The notes under the pieces were generated by a model that was not told the DNA's origin, did not search any database, and saw only the letters and a program-made list of their open reading frames with translations. From the NCBI RefSeq assembly GCF_040869045.1, contig NC_090319.1, forward strand, positions 359,369,739-359,433,738: a DNA stretch of 64,000 nucleotides. Direction: 5' to 3'. The first letter of the stretch is position 1, and every line of letters begins with the position of its first letter. Made by a program: the position numbers and the translations under genes. The stretch is from Eurosta solidaginis (taxonomy: Eukaryota; Arthropoda; Insecta; Diptera; Tephritidae). This document shows positions 42,124 through 54,175 of this stretch, piece after piece.

Positions 42124-42584
42124 TTAGATATAGAGAATAAACAAAATAATGAATAGCGATATACTGCAAAACTTCGAATTGCGAATAGAGTAATTTTTTT
42201 TTTAATTCGTCAGTTATAATGCAAGTATTTATTTATAAACGGTTGGAAATATGAGCCAAATTTTTTAGCCATTCATCGTTTCAAGCAATTTTTGAAGCTT
42301 TTTTGTAACTCAGTTTACTACTATGGTTTGTTAAGTGTATTCAGTTTTAATTTAAAACTGGTTTGAACAATAAGTATAAAGTTTTCAAATTGCTTTAAAA
42401 CAAAACCAAAAAAATGTTCAAAAATCTAGACATAGAAAATTGTATGCAAGTCTGGTTTTAAAAGAAGACTGAAACTGAAAATTTAAAAATTAAATAATTC
42501 ATTTGTGGAAAGTGCTCCAAGTCATAGATTCTTAAAAAGAACAAAAAATTGGTCATATATTGGTATGATATATTTTCTTAAAAT
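42124..42584. other. No gene seen
   Basis: AT-rich spacer. Confidence 0.4.
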
Positions 42585-42660
42585 GATGTGATAGCTTAGT
42601 AGGTGGAGCAAGCTTCTAGAATCCGTGGCACGTCCCTTCGAAACCAGGCCACCTCCCTAG
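42585..42660 (+). repeat. Degenerate tRNA-like sequence
   Basis: GTGATAGCTTAGTAGGTGGA resembles an A box and CCTTCGAAACCAGG a B box about 45 bp later. The arms do not pair into a complete cloverleaf. Likely a SINE head or tRNA relic. Confidence 0.3.
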
Positions 42661-42807
42661 TTTTAAATTGAAGACCAGTTCTGTGCACTTATTTTTAGGA
42701 AGACCGGTATAATCTCTATTTAAAACCAGATATGGTTCGGTCATATATGTAGAACCAGAAAGTTTTATTTTAAGGATCCAACTTTTAACGTGTATATGTA
42801 TAACACT

Positions 42808-43168
42808 TAGTGACCACCGTGGTGTGATGGTAGCGTGCTCCGCCTATCACACCGTATGCCCTGGGTTCAACTCCCGGGCAAAGCAACATCAAAATTTTAG
42901 AAATAAGATTTTTCAATTAGAAGAAAATTTTTCTAAGCGGGGTCGCCCCTCGGCAGTGTCTGGCAAGCGCTCCGATTGTATTTCTGCCATGAAAAGCTCT
43001 CAGTGAAAACTCATCTGCCTTGCAGATGCCGTTCGGAGTCGGCATAAAACATGTAGGTCCCGTCCGGCCAATTTGTAGGGAAAAATCAAGAGGAGCACGA
43101 CGCAAATTGGAAGAGAAGCTCGGCCTTAGATCTCTTCGGAGGTTATCGCGCCTTACATTTATTTATTT
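42808..43168 (+). mobile_element. tRNA-derived SINE, best copy with clean target duplication
   Basis: The 5' part is tRNA-like: GTGGTGTGATGGTAGCGTGC (A-box region) and GGTTCAACTCCCGGG (B box). A body of about 270 bp follows with GGGGTCGCCCCTCGGCAGTG and GCCGTTCGGAGTCGGCAT. The tail is GCGCCTTACATTTATTTATT. The 13-bp target duplication TATGTATAACACT flanks it (42795-42807, 43169-43181). It would be transcribed by Pol III and moved by a LINE enzyme; which one is not shown. Frames such as 42824-43006 are by-products of the SINE, not genes. Other copies or parts: 11206, 20177, 22533, 24249, 32447, 37040, 60952 and 62895. Confidence 0.92.
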
Positions 43169-43374
43169 TATGTATAACACTCATTCACAATTGGACTAAT
43201 TATTTTATAGTTCATACAGCGCAACTGCTAATTGTTCCCTATAAATAAACAGGATACATGATAAATAAACCTATGTGTTTCGTTGCGACAACAAACGACA
43301 TCCAGAAAATGGCACCTGGCAAATAAAGTTTACTGAGAATATTTTCAAGGAAGCTTTACGTTATCTGGGCTGAA

Positions 43375-43905
43375 CCATTGTCAAATGGGGTTACACTGAA
43401 ATGAGAGCCCTTGGCCGGAACATAGAACCGGTTGCTTTAGGAAGCCCAAGAGCTTAAGGGGTCATCTCTGTAAGCATTATGAGGAAATACGGCACCTGAG
43501 AACACAGCCATATGAAGCCAACAAGCACAAGCAGGTCATCAGTGAAATCCAAAAACGGACCTCTATGCAAGGAATTGCCCGGTGAATTCAGTACTTAATG
43601 AACAATACAGAGAAGGAACGCACTCACCCTAGGGAAACACGCGCCACTCTAGCTCAAATTAGATCTGGATACTGTAACAGGTTTAACTCTTTCTTATCAG
43701 GAATCAGCCCCGACAAACAAAATGTATGTCCTGCTTGCAATGTGTCTTCACATGACACCAACCATCTCTTCAACTGTATTGTGGAACCAACTCCTCTAAC
43801 ACCCTTCTCATTATGGTCCACACCTGATGCTAATTTGTTATTGGTCGCACCCATTGTATGGAGCGAAGCACTGCTACAACAACAACTACAGTTTCCTCTA
43901 TAGAA
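43375..43905 (+). pseudogene. Jockey-type non-LTR element, C-terminal zinc-finger end
   Basis: The 101-codon frame at 43598-43903 contains ATLAQIRSGYCNRFNSFLS and VCPACNVSSHDTNHLFNC, the Cys/His cluster at the C-terminus of Jockey-like reverse transcriptases in flies. An upstream frame (GHLCKHYEEIRHL) probably belongs to the same element. The same motif (VTLAQLRSGYSSS) recurs at about 50700 in another fragment. No catalytic part is present. Confidence 0.7.
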
Positions 43906-43998
43906 TAAATATCAAAATTTAATACCTGGAAATATAAACAAAGTTTTGAAAAAGGTAATTATAACGATGAATAAGAGAATTTTAGTACAGGAAATTTT

Positions 43999-46235
43999 TA
44001 TACTCAGCGTGCCTTGCACACCGAGTACATTAACTTTGATTGGATAACGGTTGCTTGTACAGGTATACAGGAATGGAGATAGATATAGACTTCCATACAT
44101 CAAAATCATCAGTATCGAAAAAAAATTTGATTGAGCCATGCCCGTCTGTCCGTCCGTCCGTTAACACGATAACTTTAGTAAATATTGAAATATCTCCACC
44201 AAATTTGGTACACGAGCTTATCTGGACCCATAATAGATTGGTACTGAAAATGAGCGAAATCGGATGATAACTACGTTATATATATATAACATGTTATATA
44301 TATAACATTTTGGAAAACACAAAAAACCTGATCATTTATTCCTTATTCTTTATTTAATTATAAGTCCTTGGAATACAATCCTTACAGACTATGTGCTTAA
44401 CTAATTTATAGGTTACATAGGTTACTAGTGTATAAATTGAACCACTTATAGGGCTGAGTTAAGCATCGCGAAAAAAGCATTAATTGGCATCGAAAAATCC
44501 AAAGTGATAGCATCACTTAGTGAACTAAACTTCCTTAAATCACGATTTACGGGAGCATTACGAGCATATAGCGTTCTCGTATTAACCCCATAGAAAGGAG
44601 ACACATTACGAAGAAACCGTTGAGGGACATTAAACCGAATCTTTTCTAATAAGTATGGACACTCAATTAGGCCCTTGACAATTTTGAAAGTAAAGGACAA
44701 GGAGAGTATGGATCTTCGACTCTCCAAGGATTTGAGATTTAACAGTGTAAGACGAGCAGTATAAGATGGTATGGGCTTCCGAAAATTTAACGTCCAAAGA
44801 GCATACTTAAGAAAGTGTTTTTGTATTTTCTCTAGTCTATTTATAGCTGTCTTATACTAGGTCTCCAAATGAAGACAGCATATTCTAAATGTGACCTGAC
44901 AAAAGAAGTATAGAGAGCTTTAAAAGTATAAGGGTCACAGAACTTCGCGGAATTGCGCCTAACAAAACCAGCATTGAGTAAGATTTAGAGATAACGTGGC
45001 TAATACGACTATTGAAGGAAAACTTACTATCAAATATAACCCCAAGGTCCTTAATATCACTAAGACATTGAAGTTCACAATTAGGAATACTATATTTTGA
45101 GCGAAGTATATTGGATAACTTAGAATAGGTCACATGAAAGCATTTAGATGCATTTAAGGACAGATGAGACTTGAGACACCACAGGTGTAGCTTGGTAATA
45201 TCATTTTGCAATTTCAATGTATCATCAGGCGACTTAATAATTGAGAACAATTTTAGGTCATCAGCGTAAAGCAGACATTTAGCAAATGTAAAGCAATTGC
45301 TAATGTCATTAGTAAAAAGATTAAATAATAATGGACCTTGTATACTCCCCTGTGGTACCCCTGAAAAGGCAATAAAATATTAAATAATACACCTAAAATG
45401 TTGAAATTTGACATGTGGACTGATATTAAGACTCTGGATAAAAAAATTTTTAAATGGGCGTGGCACCGCCCACTTGTAATAAAATCTATTTTACAAATAT
45501 TATTAATCATAAATCAAAAATCGTTAAACCTAACGTAACAAAGGTTTTTGTAATTGATATTAGAGAAAAATTGTAAGTTTACAAACGGCGATGGTAACAA
45601 AATTCGGCAGAGAGTTTGCCCTTACTATAAGGAATTCTTTGAAGAAAAATTAACGAAATCGGTTAAGGACCACGCCCACTTTTATATAAAGGATTTTTAG
45701 GAGGGTCGTGGACGAATAAAATAAGCTATATCTTTGCAAAAAAGAGCTTTATATCAATGGTATTTCATTTCCTAAGTGGATTAATAACGGTAAATAGAAA
45801 AGATTCAAATTTAAAAAAAAGGGGGTGCCACCGCTCTTTTATGACTAGGCAAATTTCTGTGTTTCGGGAGCCATTACTCGAATAAAAATTAACATATCGT
45901 AATGAAATTGTGTACAGAAATTTTCCTTATTGCAGAAAATATTTCTAGTAAAAATGGACGGGAACGTTAAAGACCACAACAACTTAGATACAAAACAAGT
46001 TTAAAAGGGTCGAAGGCTAGAACAATACGCTACAACTTAGCAAAAAATTGTTTTGAATCAATGATGTTTCACTTAACAAGTTTTATTGTAAGAGGAAATG
46101 GGGAGACATTTTTTTTTTAACGGGCGGTGTCATGTGTTATATAGAAAAGTAATTTATCTGAAATGAAATGTACAATTGAAGTTCACGCTGAGTATATAAT
46201 GTTCATTTACACCCGAACTTAGACACCTTTACTTG
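43999..46235 (+). mobile_element. Helentron/DINE-1-like element, family 1 relative, copy E, split by a LINE
   Basis: Opposite orientation to copies A-D: TATACTCAGCG and the conserved ATTGGATAACGG and GTCTGTCCGTCCGTCCG end is on the left. GCTGAGTATATAATGTTCAT with a damaged hairpin and TTTACTTGTTT is on the right. The centre has GGGCGTGGCACCGCCCA islands but no 130-bp minisatellite, so it is a different subfamily. A reverse transcriptase fragment occupies about 44333-45365. Confidence 0.55.
44333..45365 (-). pseudogene. Jockey/CR1-like reverse transcriptase, 5'-truncated
   Basis: From the right, the minus strand reads GVPQGSIQGPLLFNLFTND and CLLYADDLKLFSIIKSPDD, the two central catalytic boxes. 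Then LHLWCLKSHLSLNASKC and SDIKDLGVIFDSKFSFN (45250-44885). After a frame break comes LESRRSILSLSFTFKIVKGL, ECPYLLEKIRFNVPQRFLR and a stop near 44446. An AATAAAGAATAAGGAATAAA tail is at 44333-44355. The order and spacing are those of a normal reverse transcriptase. Truncation just before the GVPQG box and at least one frameshift make it inactive. It is nested in copy E. Confidence 0.85.
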
Positions 46236-47091
46236 TTTATTATAAGTCCTATGCTATTCTGATATGATATGTGTAATAAACCTTATACTGAGGTTAAAAT
46301 ATTGCATACTTTCCCTATTTCAACCTGATCCATATTTCTTAAATTCAGATCATTGTACTCAATTTTGTTACTTTTTTATAACTCTTTATATAACGCTGAT
46401 TTCATTTGTCTTATTTGCCTTATATACAAGGTCATAATACAGAAAGTCATATGCGTCATGTTAGCCTTAATTTAACTGATTTATAAGTCTTTTAATACAG
46501 TTTTTGAATCCTTCCTAATGGCTTATAATAAGTTCTTATTTAGGCCTTATTTATTATGGGATATAAGCTTTATGCATAACATTTAGATAAATCTTATGCC
46601 TGATGACATAAGTACAGCAAACTAAAAAGTATTATAAGGAATACCCATACAACTGACATTCCTTAAAGAACTAAGGCCTCAAGCCACTCAAATAATATTT
46701 ATACAATGTTCAAATTTTTTGCTGGGAATGTTCCTGTGTGTACTCAAACCCTTGGCATCGTGGACTGCAAAATATTTTCGATTTTGGTTTGTAGCTTTGG
46801 GTGTTGATTTGTAATTAAATTCAGCTGGTTAATATTGATTGCGTGTACGTTTTATACTCCTGTCACATACCGGTGCTATAAAATAAAAAAAATGCTATCG
46901 GTATTGAATTAAATTGATATTTACAGGAACAGATTGTTTGAAATATGTGCTGTTAAGAAAGAGACATAGGAAAATATTGCCGGAAGCCCTAATTTATTGT
47001 GACGGCGGATGATACGTACATACATATACCCATACTAATATATAAATCAGTGTAAAACAAGTATGGAAGTACAAGTTAGTGTAAAACAAAA
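46236..47091. other. No gene seen
   Basis: AT-rich sequence with frequent CTTAT/ATAAG words; no boundaries or motifs. Confidence 0.4.
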
Positions 47092-49381
47092 ACAAGTAAG
47101 GAAGGTTAAGTTCGGGTGTAACCGAACATTACAAACTCAGTTGAGAGCTATGGTGCCAACAAAAGGGAAAATAACCATGTAGAAAAATGAACCGAGGGTA
47201 ACCCTGGAATGTGTTTGTATGACATGTGTATCAAATGAAAGGTATTAAAAAGTATTTTATGAGGGAGTGGGCCATAGTTCTAAGGTGGACCAGAGCTGAC
47301 TCTAGAATTTGCTTGTACGATATGGATATCAAATGAAAGGTGCTAATGAGTATTTTAAAAGGGAATGGGCCTTAGCTTTATTGGTGGACGCCTTTTCGAG
47401 ATATCAACATAAAGGTGGAACAGGGGTGATCCTAGAATGCGTTTGTACAATATGGGTATCAAACGAAATGTGTTAAAGAGTATTTTAAAAGGGAGTGGAC
47501 CTTAGTTCTATAGATGGACGCCTTTTCGAGATATAGCCATAAAGGTGGATCAGGGTTGACTCTAGAATTTGTTTGTACGATACGGGTATCAAATGAAAGG
47601 TGTTAATGAGTTTTTTTAAAAGGGAGTGGGCCTTTGTTCTGTAGGTGTTCACCTTTTCGAGATAAAGGCGGACGAGGGGTGACTCTAGAATATGTTTGTA
47701 CGATATGGGTATCAAATGAAAGGTGTTAATAAGTTTTTTTAAAAGGGAGTGGGCCTTTGTTCTGTAGGTGTTCACCTTTTCGAGATAAAGGCGGACGAGG
47801 GGTGACTCTAGAATTTGTTTGTACGATATGGGTATCAAATTAAAGGTGCTAATGAGTATTTTAAGAGGGCGTGGAGCTTAGTTCTATAAATGGACGCCTT
47901 TTTGAGATATCGCCATAAAGGTGGACCAGGGGTGACTCTATAATGTGTTTGTACGATACTGGTATCAAATTAAAGGTATTAATGAGGGTTTTAAAAGGGA
48001 GTGGTGGTAGTTGTATATGTGAAGGCGTTTTCTAGATATGGACCAAAATGTGGAGCAGGGTGACCCAGAACATCATGTGTTGGATACCGCTAATTTATTT
48101 ATATATGTAATACCACGAACAGTATTCCTGCTTAAATTTCAAGGGTTTTTTATTTCGCCCTGCAGAACTTTTTCATTTCATTCTACTTAATATGGTAGGT
48201 GTCACACCCATTTTACAAAGTTTTTTTCTAAAGTTATATTTTGCGTTAATTAAACAATCCAATTACCATGTTTTTTCGTATTTGGTATAGAATTATGGCA
48301 TTTTTTTCATTTTTCGTAGTTTTCGATATCGAAAAAGTGGGCGTGGTCATATTCGGATTTCGGCAATTTTTTATACCAATACAAAGTGAGTTCAGATAAG
48401 TACGTGAACTGAGTTTAGTAAAGATATATCGATTTTTGCTGAAGTAATCGCGTTAACGGCCGAGCGGAAGGACAGACGGTCCACGTTGTATAAAAACTGG
48501 GCGTGGCTTCAACCGATTTCGCCATTTTTCACAGAAATAAGTTATTGTCCTACAATCTAAGCCCCTACCAAATTTCATAAGGATTAGTAAATTTTTGTTC
48601 GACTTATGGCATTAAAATTATCCTAGACAAATTAAATTAAAAAGGGCGGAGCCACGCCCATTTTGAAATTTTCTTTTATTTTTGTATTTTGTTGCACCAT
48701 ATCATTATTGGAGTTGAAAGTTGACATAATTTACTTATATACTGTAAAGATATTAAATTTATTGTTAAAATTTGACTTAAAAAAATTTTTTTTTTCAAAA
48801 GTGGGCGTGGTCGTTCTTCGATTTTGCTAATTTGTATTAAGCATACATATAGTATTAGGAGTAACGTTCCTGCAAAATTTCATCATGATATCTTCAACGA
48901 CTGCCAAATCACAGCTTGTAAAATTTTAAATTACCTTCTTTTAAAAGTGGGCGGTGCCACGCCCGTTGTCCAAAATTTTACTAATTTTCTATTCTGCGTC
49001 ATAAGCTCAACTCACCTACCAAGTTCCATCGCTTGATCCGTCTTTGGTAATAAATTATCGCACTATTTCCGTTTTTCGAAATTTTCTATATCGAAAAAGT
49101 GGGCGTGGTTATAGTCCGATATCGTTCATTTTAAATAGCGATCCGAGACGAGTGCTCAGGAATCTGCCTACCAAATTTCATCAAGATACCTCAAAATTTA
49201 CTCAAGTTATCGTGTTAACGGACGGACGGACGGACGGACATGGCTCAATCAAATTTTTTTTCGATCCTGATGATATTGATATATGGAAGTCTATATCTAT
49301 CTCGATTCCTTTATACCTGTACAACCAACCGTTATCCAATCAAAGCTAATATACTATGTGAGCTCTGCTCAACTGAGTATA
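47092..49381 (-). mobile_element. Helentron/DINE-1-like element, family 1, copy C
   Basis: Complete ends: ACAAGTAAGGAAGG with hairpin GTTCGG-gtgtaa-CCGAAC on the left and CTCAACTGAGTATA on the right. The minisatellite (47270-48010) has irregular units; two adjacent ones share a 10-bp deletion (TTTTCGAGATAAAGGCGGAC), showing local unit duplication. The right part holds a (GGAC) run near 49219-49240. Confidence 0.65.
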
Positions 49382-49943
49382 ACAATATACTCAGCTGTGT
49401 GTCGCGGCATAATAGTGAAATTACAAGTTTTGTTATTTCTAAGATTTTTCATGAGTTATCATTTGGTGGATTAAAGGAAAGAGTATAGATAAAAGCGAAT
49501 GCTTTATTTGGTATCTGCAAAATCATATTTCATTGATACCTGTATTCGGTCTGCTTTGTCTTACCCAATCCATCTCCCCTGCGTATGTGCCTATCCGTCT
49601 ACCCTTCCTCTCCTTCATGCTCTGCATTTTCTTCTATTTATATCTCTTTTATCGTGTCCCATTCCTTTTGCCATTTCTTCCCCAGCCCCAATCGTACTAT
49701 AAATACAAGCCATGCTCCGCAAAAAAGTATACCAAATAACAAAAGTCTACTTGTATACCGAATTTCAAGCCAATCGTACGATAAATACATTTTTTTATTA
49801 GACTGTCCCTGTTCGTCCGGAAAATTCTACATAAAAGTTTTCCATTTTTTTTGTGTCACTCAGCTGAGCAGAGTTTACAGAGTCTAGCCATTTTGTTAGA
49901 ATTACTATAGCTTTTCGAACTCGAAGAGATTCGCGAGCCGTTT
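49382..49943. other. No gene seen
   Basis: Several overlapping frames of 63-100 codons with no known motif. A GCCAATCGTACGATAAATAC block (49772-49791) echoes an earlier CCAATCGTACTATAAATAC (49687), so part is probably an old repeat. Confidence 0.4.
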
Positions 49944-50745
49944 TTGCCGGAAATTTGTGGTGTATCTTCAGTAGACAATGCCAGACTTCATGCAAACAAA
50001 CGGGCACATAAACAGGAACAAGACGTGTCACATATTACAATCAACCCCCCAGAAGATGCAGAAGTCATCAAAAAGGCCAAGCCTTCTAAATCAATAGACC
50101 CAGGTGGAGTGGCCATGTTAATGCCTAAACACCTTCTCGCTTAGGAAATAAGCTACTTGTAGAACGTTATCAACCTATCGTTGAAGTCCTTTGTCATTGC
50201 CGAACAATAAAATATGGCAATGATAATTCCACTACTAAAGCATGGGAAACCAGCTAACGAAGATGAGTCATATCGAACTATATCACCCATCAGTCCGCAA
50301 AGTGCATAGTACTACCATTGCGCAAATCGTCATAAAAACCCAGATAAGTAACGGACTGAACCAAAACAAACTCCATCATACCACAATGCTCGTGGTATTT
50401 GAGCTGTTAAAAGCTTTTGATACAGTCAACCATGGCATGCCACTCTAAGGCATGGAAGATTCAGTCCTTCAAACAACTGCTTGACCGCTTCCCCCGCTTC
50501 CAAGAGGGATAAATAACACTATGATAATAAGCGGAGCCTGTCTACTCTTCCGTTTGATCCTTATAATAATAAGAAGACCGCAGACCCAGTCAACAGATAA
50601 TCGTTAAACACCTTCGCTTCGCAGCAACATAGAACCCCGTTACGAATATACACTATTAAAGCCTCGCAGAAGAAGAGAGCAGACTACCAATGGAGGCTCT
50701 AGTCACTCTAACCCAACTTCGTTCTGGATATAGCAGCAGCGTACA
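49944..50745 (+). pseudogene. Jockey-type reverse transcriptase, scrambled remnant
   Basis: In order: EVIKKAKPSKSIDPGGVAML (box 1, normally KxxKxxGPDGI), then MIIPLLKHGKPANEDESYR and PISPQ (box with PxxKPGKxxxxxxxYRPIS). Then LNQNKLHHTTMLVVFELLKA and FDTVNH (normally LDLSKAFDxVNH, in which the first D is catalytic; here the residue is altered). After a large deletion comes MEALVTLTQLRSGYSSS at the C-terminal side. Stops and frame changes separate the pieces. Confidence 0.75.
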
Positions 50746-53700
50746 GTGGTCGGTTCCATACGCCAAAAATAAAAAAATCAAAGTGAAAGGTTTGTCACCA
50801 AATGTGTCGTATATTTGATTAAAAACGTTCAAATTTAAAAGCATTTTCTGTTCGAAAATTAATGTATCGTCGGGCGAAAAATGTACCTTAAATGTGATAA
50901 TTCTTGAATAATCCTTTATGATTCCTATTCCGAAACGTTTTTTATTCATATTTGATATCATTTTAAAATTGAGCTTTAATTATTTTAGAGTAATATTTTA
51001 CTGCTTTTCACAGTCATATTTTGATCATATTCGTGAACATATTTCAATCGTTTTGGTTGAGATTTTTGAATCATTTTTGAATGCGATTATGATGCATTTA
51101 TTCTTCTTCAAGTGAGCTGTTTGAACCACAGGTCATTCGCAAACAAACTTGACCGATATACACCTGCGACTACAACATCCAATATCAGCAATGATCGTCA
51201 ATATCTTAAAATACGATACAGTACGGGATATTGAAGCCATATCCAAGTATGTCAAGATAGTTTCACTTACCTTAAAATCTTAATAATAAAATTTTATATA
51301 CATACATACATATTTTTTCTGAACTTCATGATTGAAAAAATGTATGTATGTGAAAAAAATAAGATATTCAATGAAAAGTAAAATTTTAACAATTATAAAA
51401 TTCATTATTCAGTCAACAAATATAGCCAGAATAGATTCAGAAAGGTGAATTAGAAATGATTATAAATTTTTGATCACTTGAAGTAAACACATTTGGATCA
51501 AATATGATTCCAAAATGTGATCGAAAAACTACATTCAGTTTTTGATCATCAAAGGTAAGCATATTTGATTATTCTTTTTTTTTGGTTTTTAAGAAATATA
51601 AAAATTTTATCGTCAAAAGACTTCAAAAATGATTCCAAAAAGTTATCGTAAAATGCTTTTCAGTTTGTGATCGTCAAAAGTACACATTTTGATTATTTAG
51701 TCAGAAAGAGTAATCAAATTGTACTGATATGTAGGGAAATTCAAACCTTAATCGCCTAAATGCTGAGTGGGAAAGTGCAAGTTTAAGCTATTTAAAAATA
51801 CATAAAATATCATTGTATTGAAATAAATAAAAATTAATATTGAAGTCAAAGTTACCCGCTTCATTTTGAAATAATTTTCGTGTCTTTAGCTTGTGGCGTT
51901 TTTTTTTTTTGTGTTATTTGAAATTTCCCCTGAGCCTTTATTAGGGTTTATTTGCACAAATATTTCAATTTCAGCTAAAGTTTTAGTTTGGTTCCCCACC
52001 GATCCTCACGATAGAACTTATATCTCATTATTAGTTAAAGTTTTATGATTCTACATTATTAATATCAGTTTCTACTTTCTGCCACTAACTATGTTTTGCG
52101 ACAGTTTTTTGATAGAGTCACCCTGACAAATTATTGTCATATGTTGTATGTGCTTACATGTAACATACGACATTATTTTATCCAGTCGACGATATGCAAA
52201 TGTAAACTTTTGTGTGTGTTTGTTATTGTCATTTATGCAAGATCTTTTAATAACTTTAATTTCTTTATTTAATCCTATTAAACATTGTTTTTGCGATATA
52301 CTTTTTGTATGCATGCGGTGAAAGTGGGTGGTTGTGGGTCGGTATAAAGGTATCACCCACACCAATTATATGAAAAATATTTCACACATATTTGTAAAGC
52401 CGTGCCCAAAGTTTCAAGTTGATGTCTCTACTGGAAGTATTTTTGGCCACCAACTCCATATAATACCAACCACTGTGCAGCGGTATGGTTCTACTCTGCT
52501 GAAACTGCTAATTTTCTTGGACTACCGCCAGAGAACCTTAATGACAACTGTTAATACAACTACAACAGATTTATACACCTAACCTTATGTCCGGATAGAT
52601 AAATCGGTATAGTAGTTACTTGGCGAAGTTCAGCAATCCGCTCCCAGATAATGGATTCCAAATTGTAGCATTGAGTATTCAATAAAAAAAAATTAAATTG
52701 TTGCTTAGGCAGAATTTTTCGGTATATCATACCTCAGAATCGAACTAAAAGTGGCGGAAAGATGATCAGATAATTGATCAGTTCTCTCGAAGCATGTTTC
52801 ATATTTGTTTTTTGCACGGGGTAGCTTATATATCCTCAAATCTAATACAGTCTTTCATAGAAAGTATTTTTTTTTTTACATGTATATACATTTGCACTTA
52901 AACTTTGTGTCGCCTGCTAAGTGTGTAACTTTATTTACACTTATGAAATTGTTGTGCAGAAATCAGCTATAGGTTATACACTATGACCAAGAGCGGTGCG
53001 TGTCTCAACTACTCAGGACAACCCGTTCTGTAGCAAGTCTTCTATAATTGCTCTCCTAAACATTATTTAAGTGATGAAAAGCGTTCTTTTTCACCGGCGA
53101 ATGCAGTTGGGTATACATGTAAAAAAAGCACGGTTCTTATATAGCATTTCTGTATAGCGTGGCGTATGAATGAGAGTAGAGTAGAATAGCAAACATACCA
53201 ATAAAGTAGCATGTGAAAATGGCAATTACTATGTATAAATAACATTTACATATTTACATGCTTTTACAAATTGAAATGATGTTTTGACGTGAAAAGCTTA
53301 CTACTTTTATAAGCGAGCAAATATAACACAACTGATATACCTACAACAAATCTATTCAAAACTTTTATGTACAATCACAAGCATGTTAGTAAAAATGTAT
53401 ATCTGGTATAATGCAAAAGGTATGCACATTTTTCAAATAATGTACATTCGGCTTCGCATTTGAAGGCTATGTAAATACGAGTGTGGCCCCTTGATGAATG
53501 AGGTAATGAATAACAATTTTAGAATTCAGAATCCCCTGAATGTTATCTAGATCAAAGGGTGTACTAAATAGATATATTAAAAAGCTTTTAAATGTGAAAT
53601 AACATACTTGAACATTGATATAATGTGTGCGTAAGTGGAGGTAAAAATGTGAATAGTGATGAAAAATAATGTTTTGGGTGTTTAGGTATTTTGTAAAACA

Positions 53701-53929
53701 TATGGGGTGAAAATAATTGCAAATAAAAGAAAAAAATTTGTACTTCTGATTAGAATTGCTGCATTTTTGTTTTTTTTTTTTTTGAAAATAATTAGAACAC
53801 GACGAAGAGAGTAAGAAGACTCGCTTCAGTTTGCATGTCCAGTCAAGGAATTTTTAAATCGAATTTAAAACCAACTTTTCTAAAAAAATTAATTATCTTA
53901 TAACTGTATATTTGTATATCAGAACGCTC
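50746..53929. other. No gene; weak short tandem similarity inside
   Basis: About 3.2 kb of AT-rich DNA. Between 51465 and 51700 TTTTTGATCA(C/T)C-like and CATTTTGATTATT-like words repeat two or three times. A frame at 52328-52582 has no known motif. Confidence 0.4.
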
Positions 53930-54175
53930 TCGGGAACGGCTCAACCGATTTAAATAAAATTTGGCACAGAGATAATGTATCACCTTCTAAGAGTTTCTAC
54001 CTAGATGTTGCCACTCAGAATGTTTTACAAGGTTGCCACCTATTCGAAAAAAAAATTGCATGAGATATGCCGATATGGATATCAAACGAAAGGTATTTCA
54101 CTCCACATTACAATAGGGTCATTTTTGAGTAGGGTTGCCATTTAGGGTTGCCACCTATTCGAAATGAAAAAAAAA
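53930..54175 (+). repeat. 120-bp GGTTGCCACC repeat array, left part
   Basis: Units contain TTGCATGAGATATGCCGATA, ATCAAACGAAAGGTATTTCA, CATTACAATAGGG and GGGTTGCCATTTAGGGTTGC. The array is interrupted by copy D here and resumes at 57172. Confidence 0.8.

Noticed and set aside
47485..47838. Repetitive minus-strand frames (also 35187-35375, 55251-55487, 55640-55852) with the recurring word IPISYKQILESPLVHLYG
   Set aside because: 130-bp is not a multiple of three, and these frames are by-products of the minisatellite units. Not repeat proteins.
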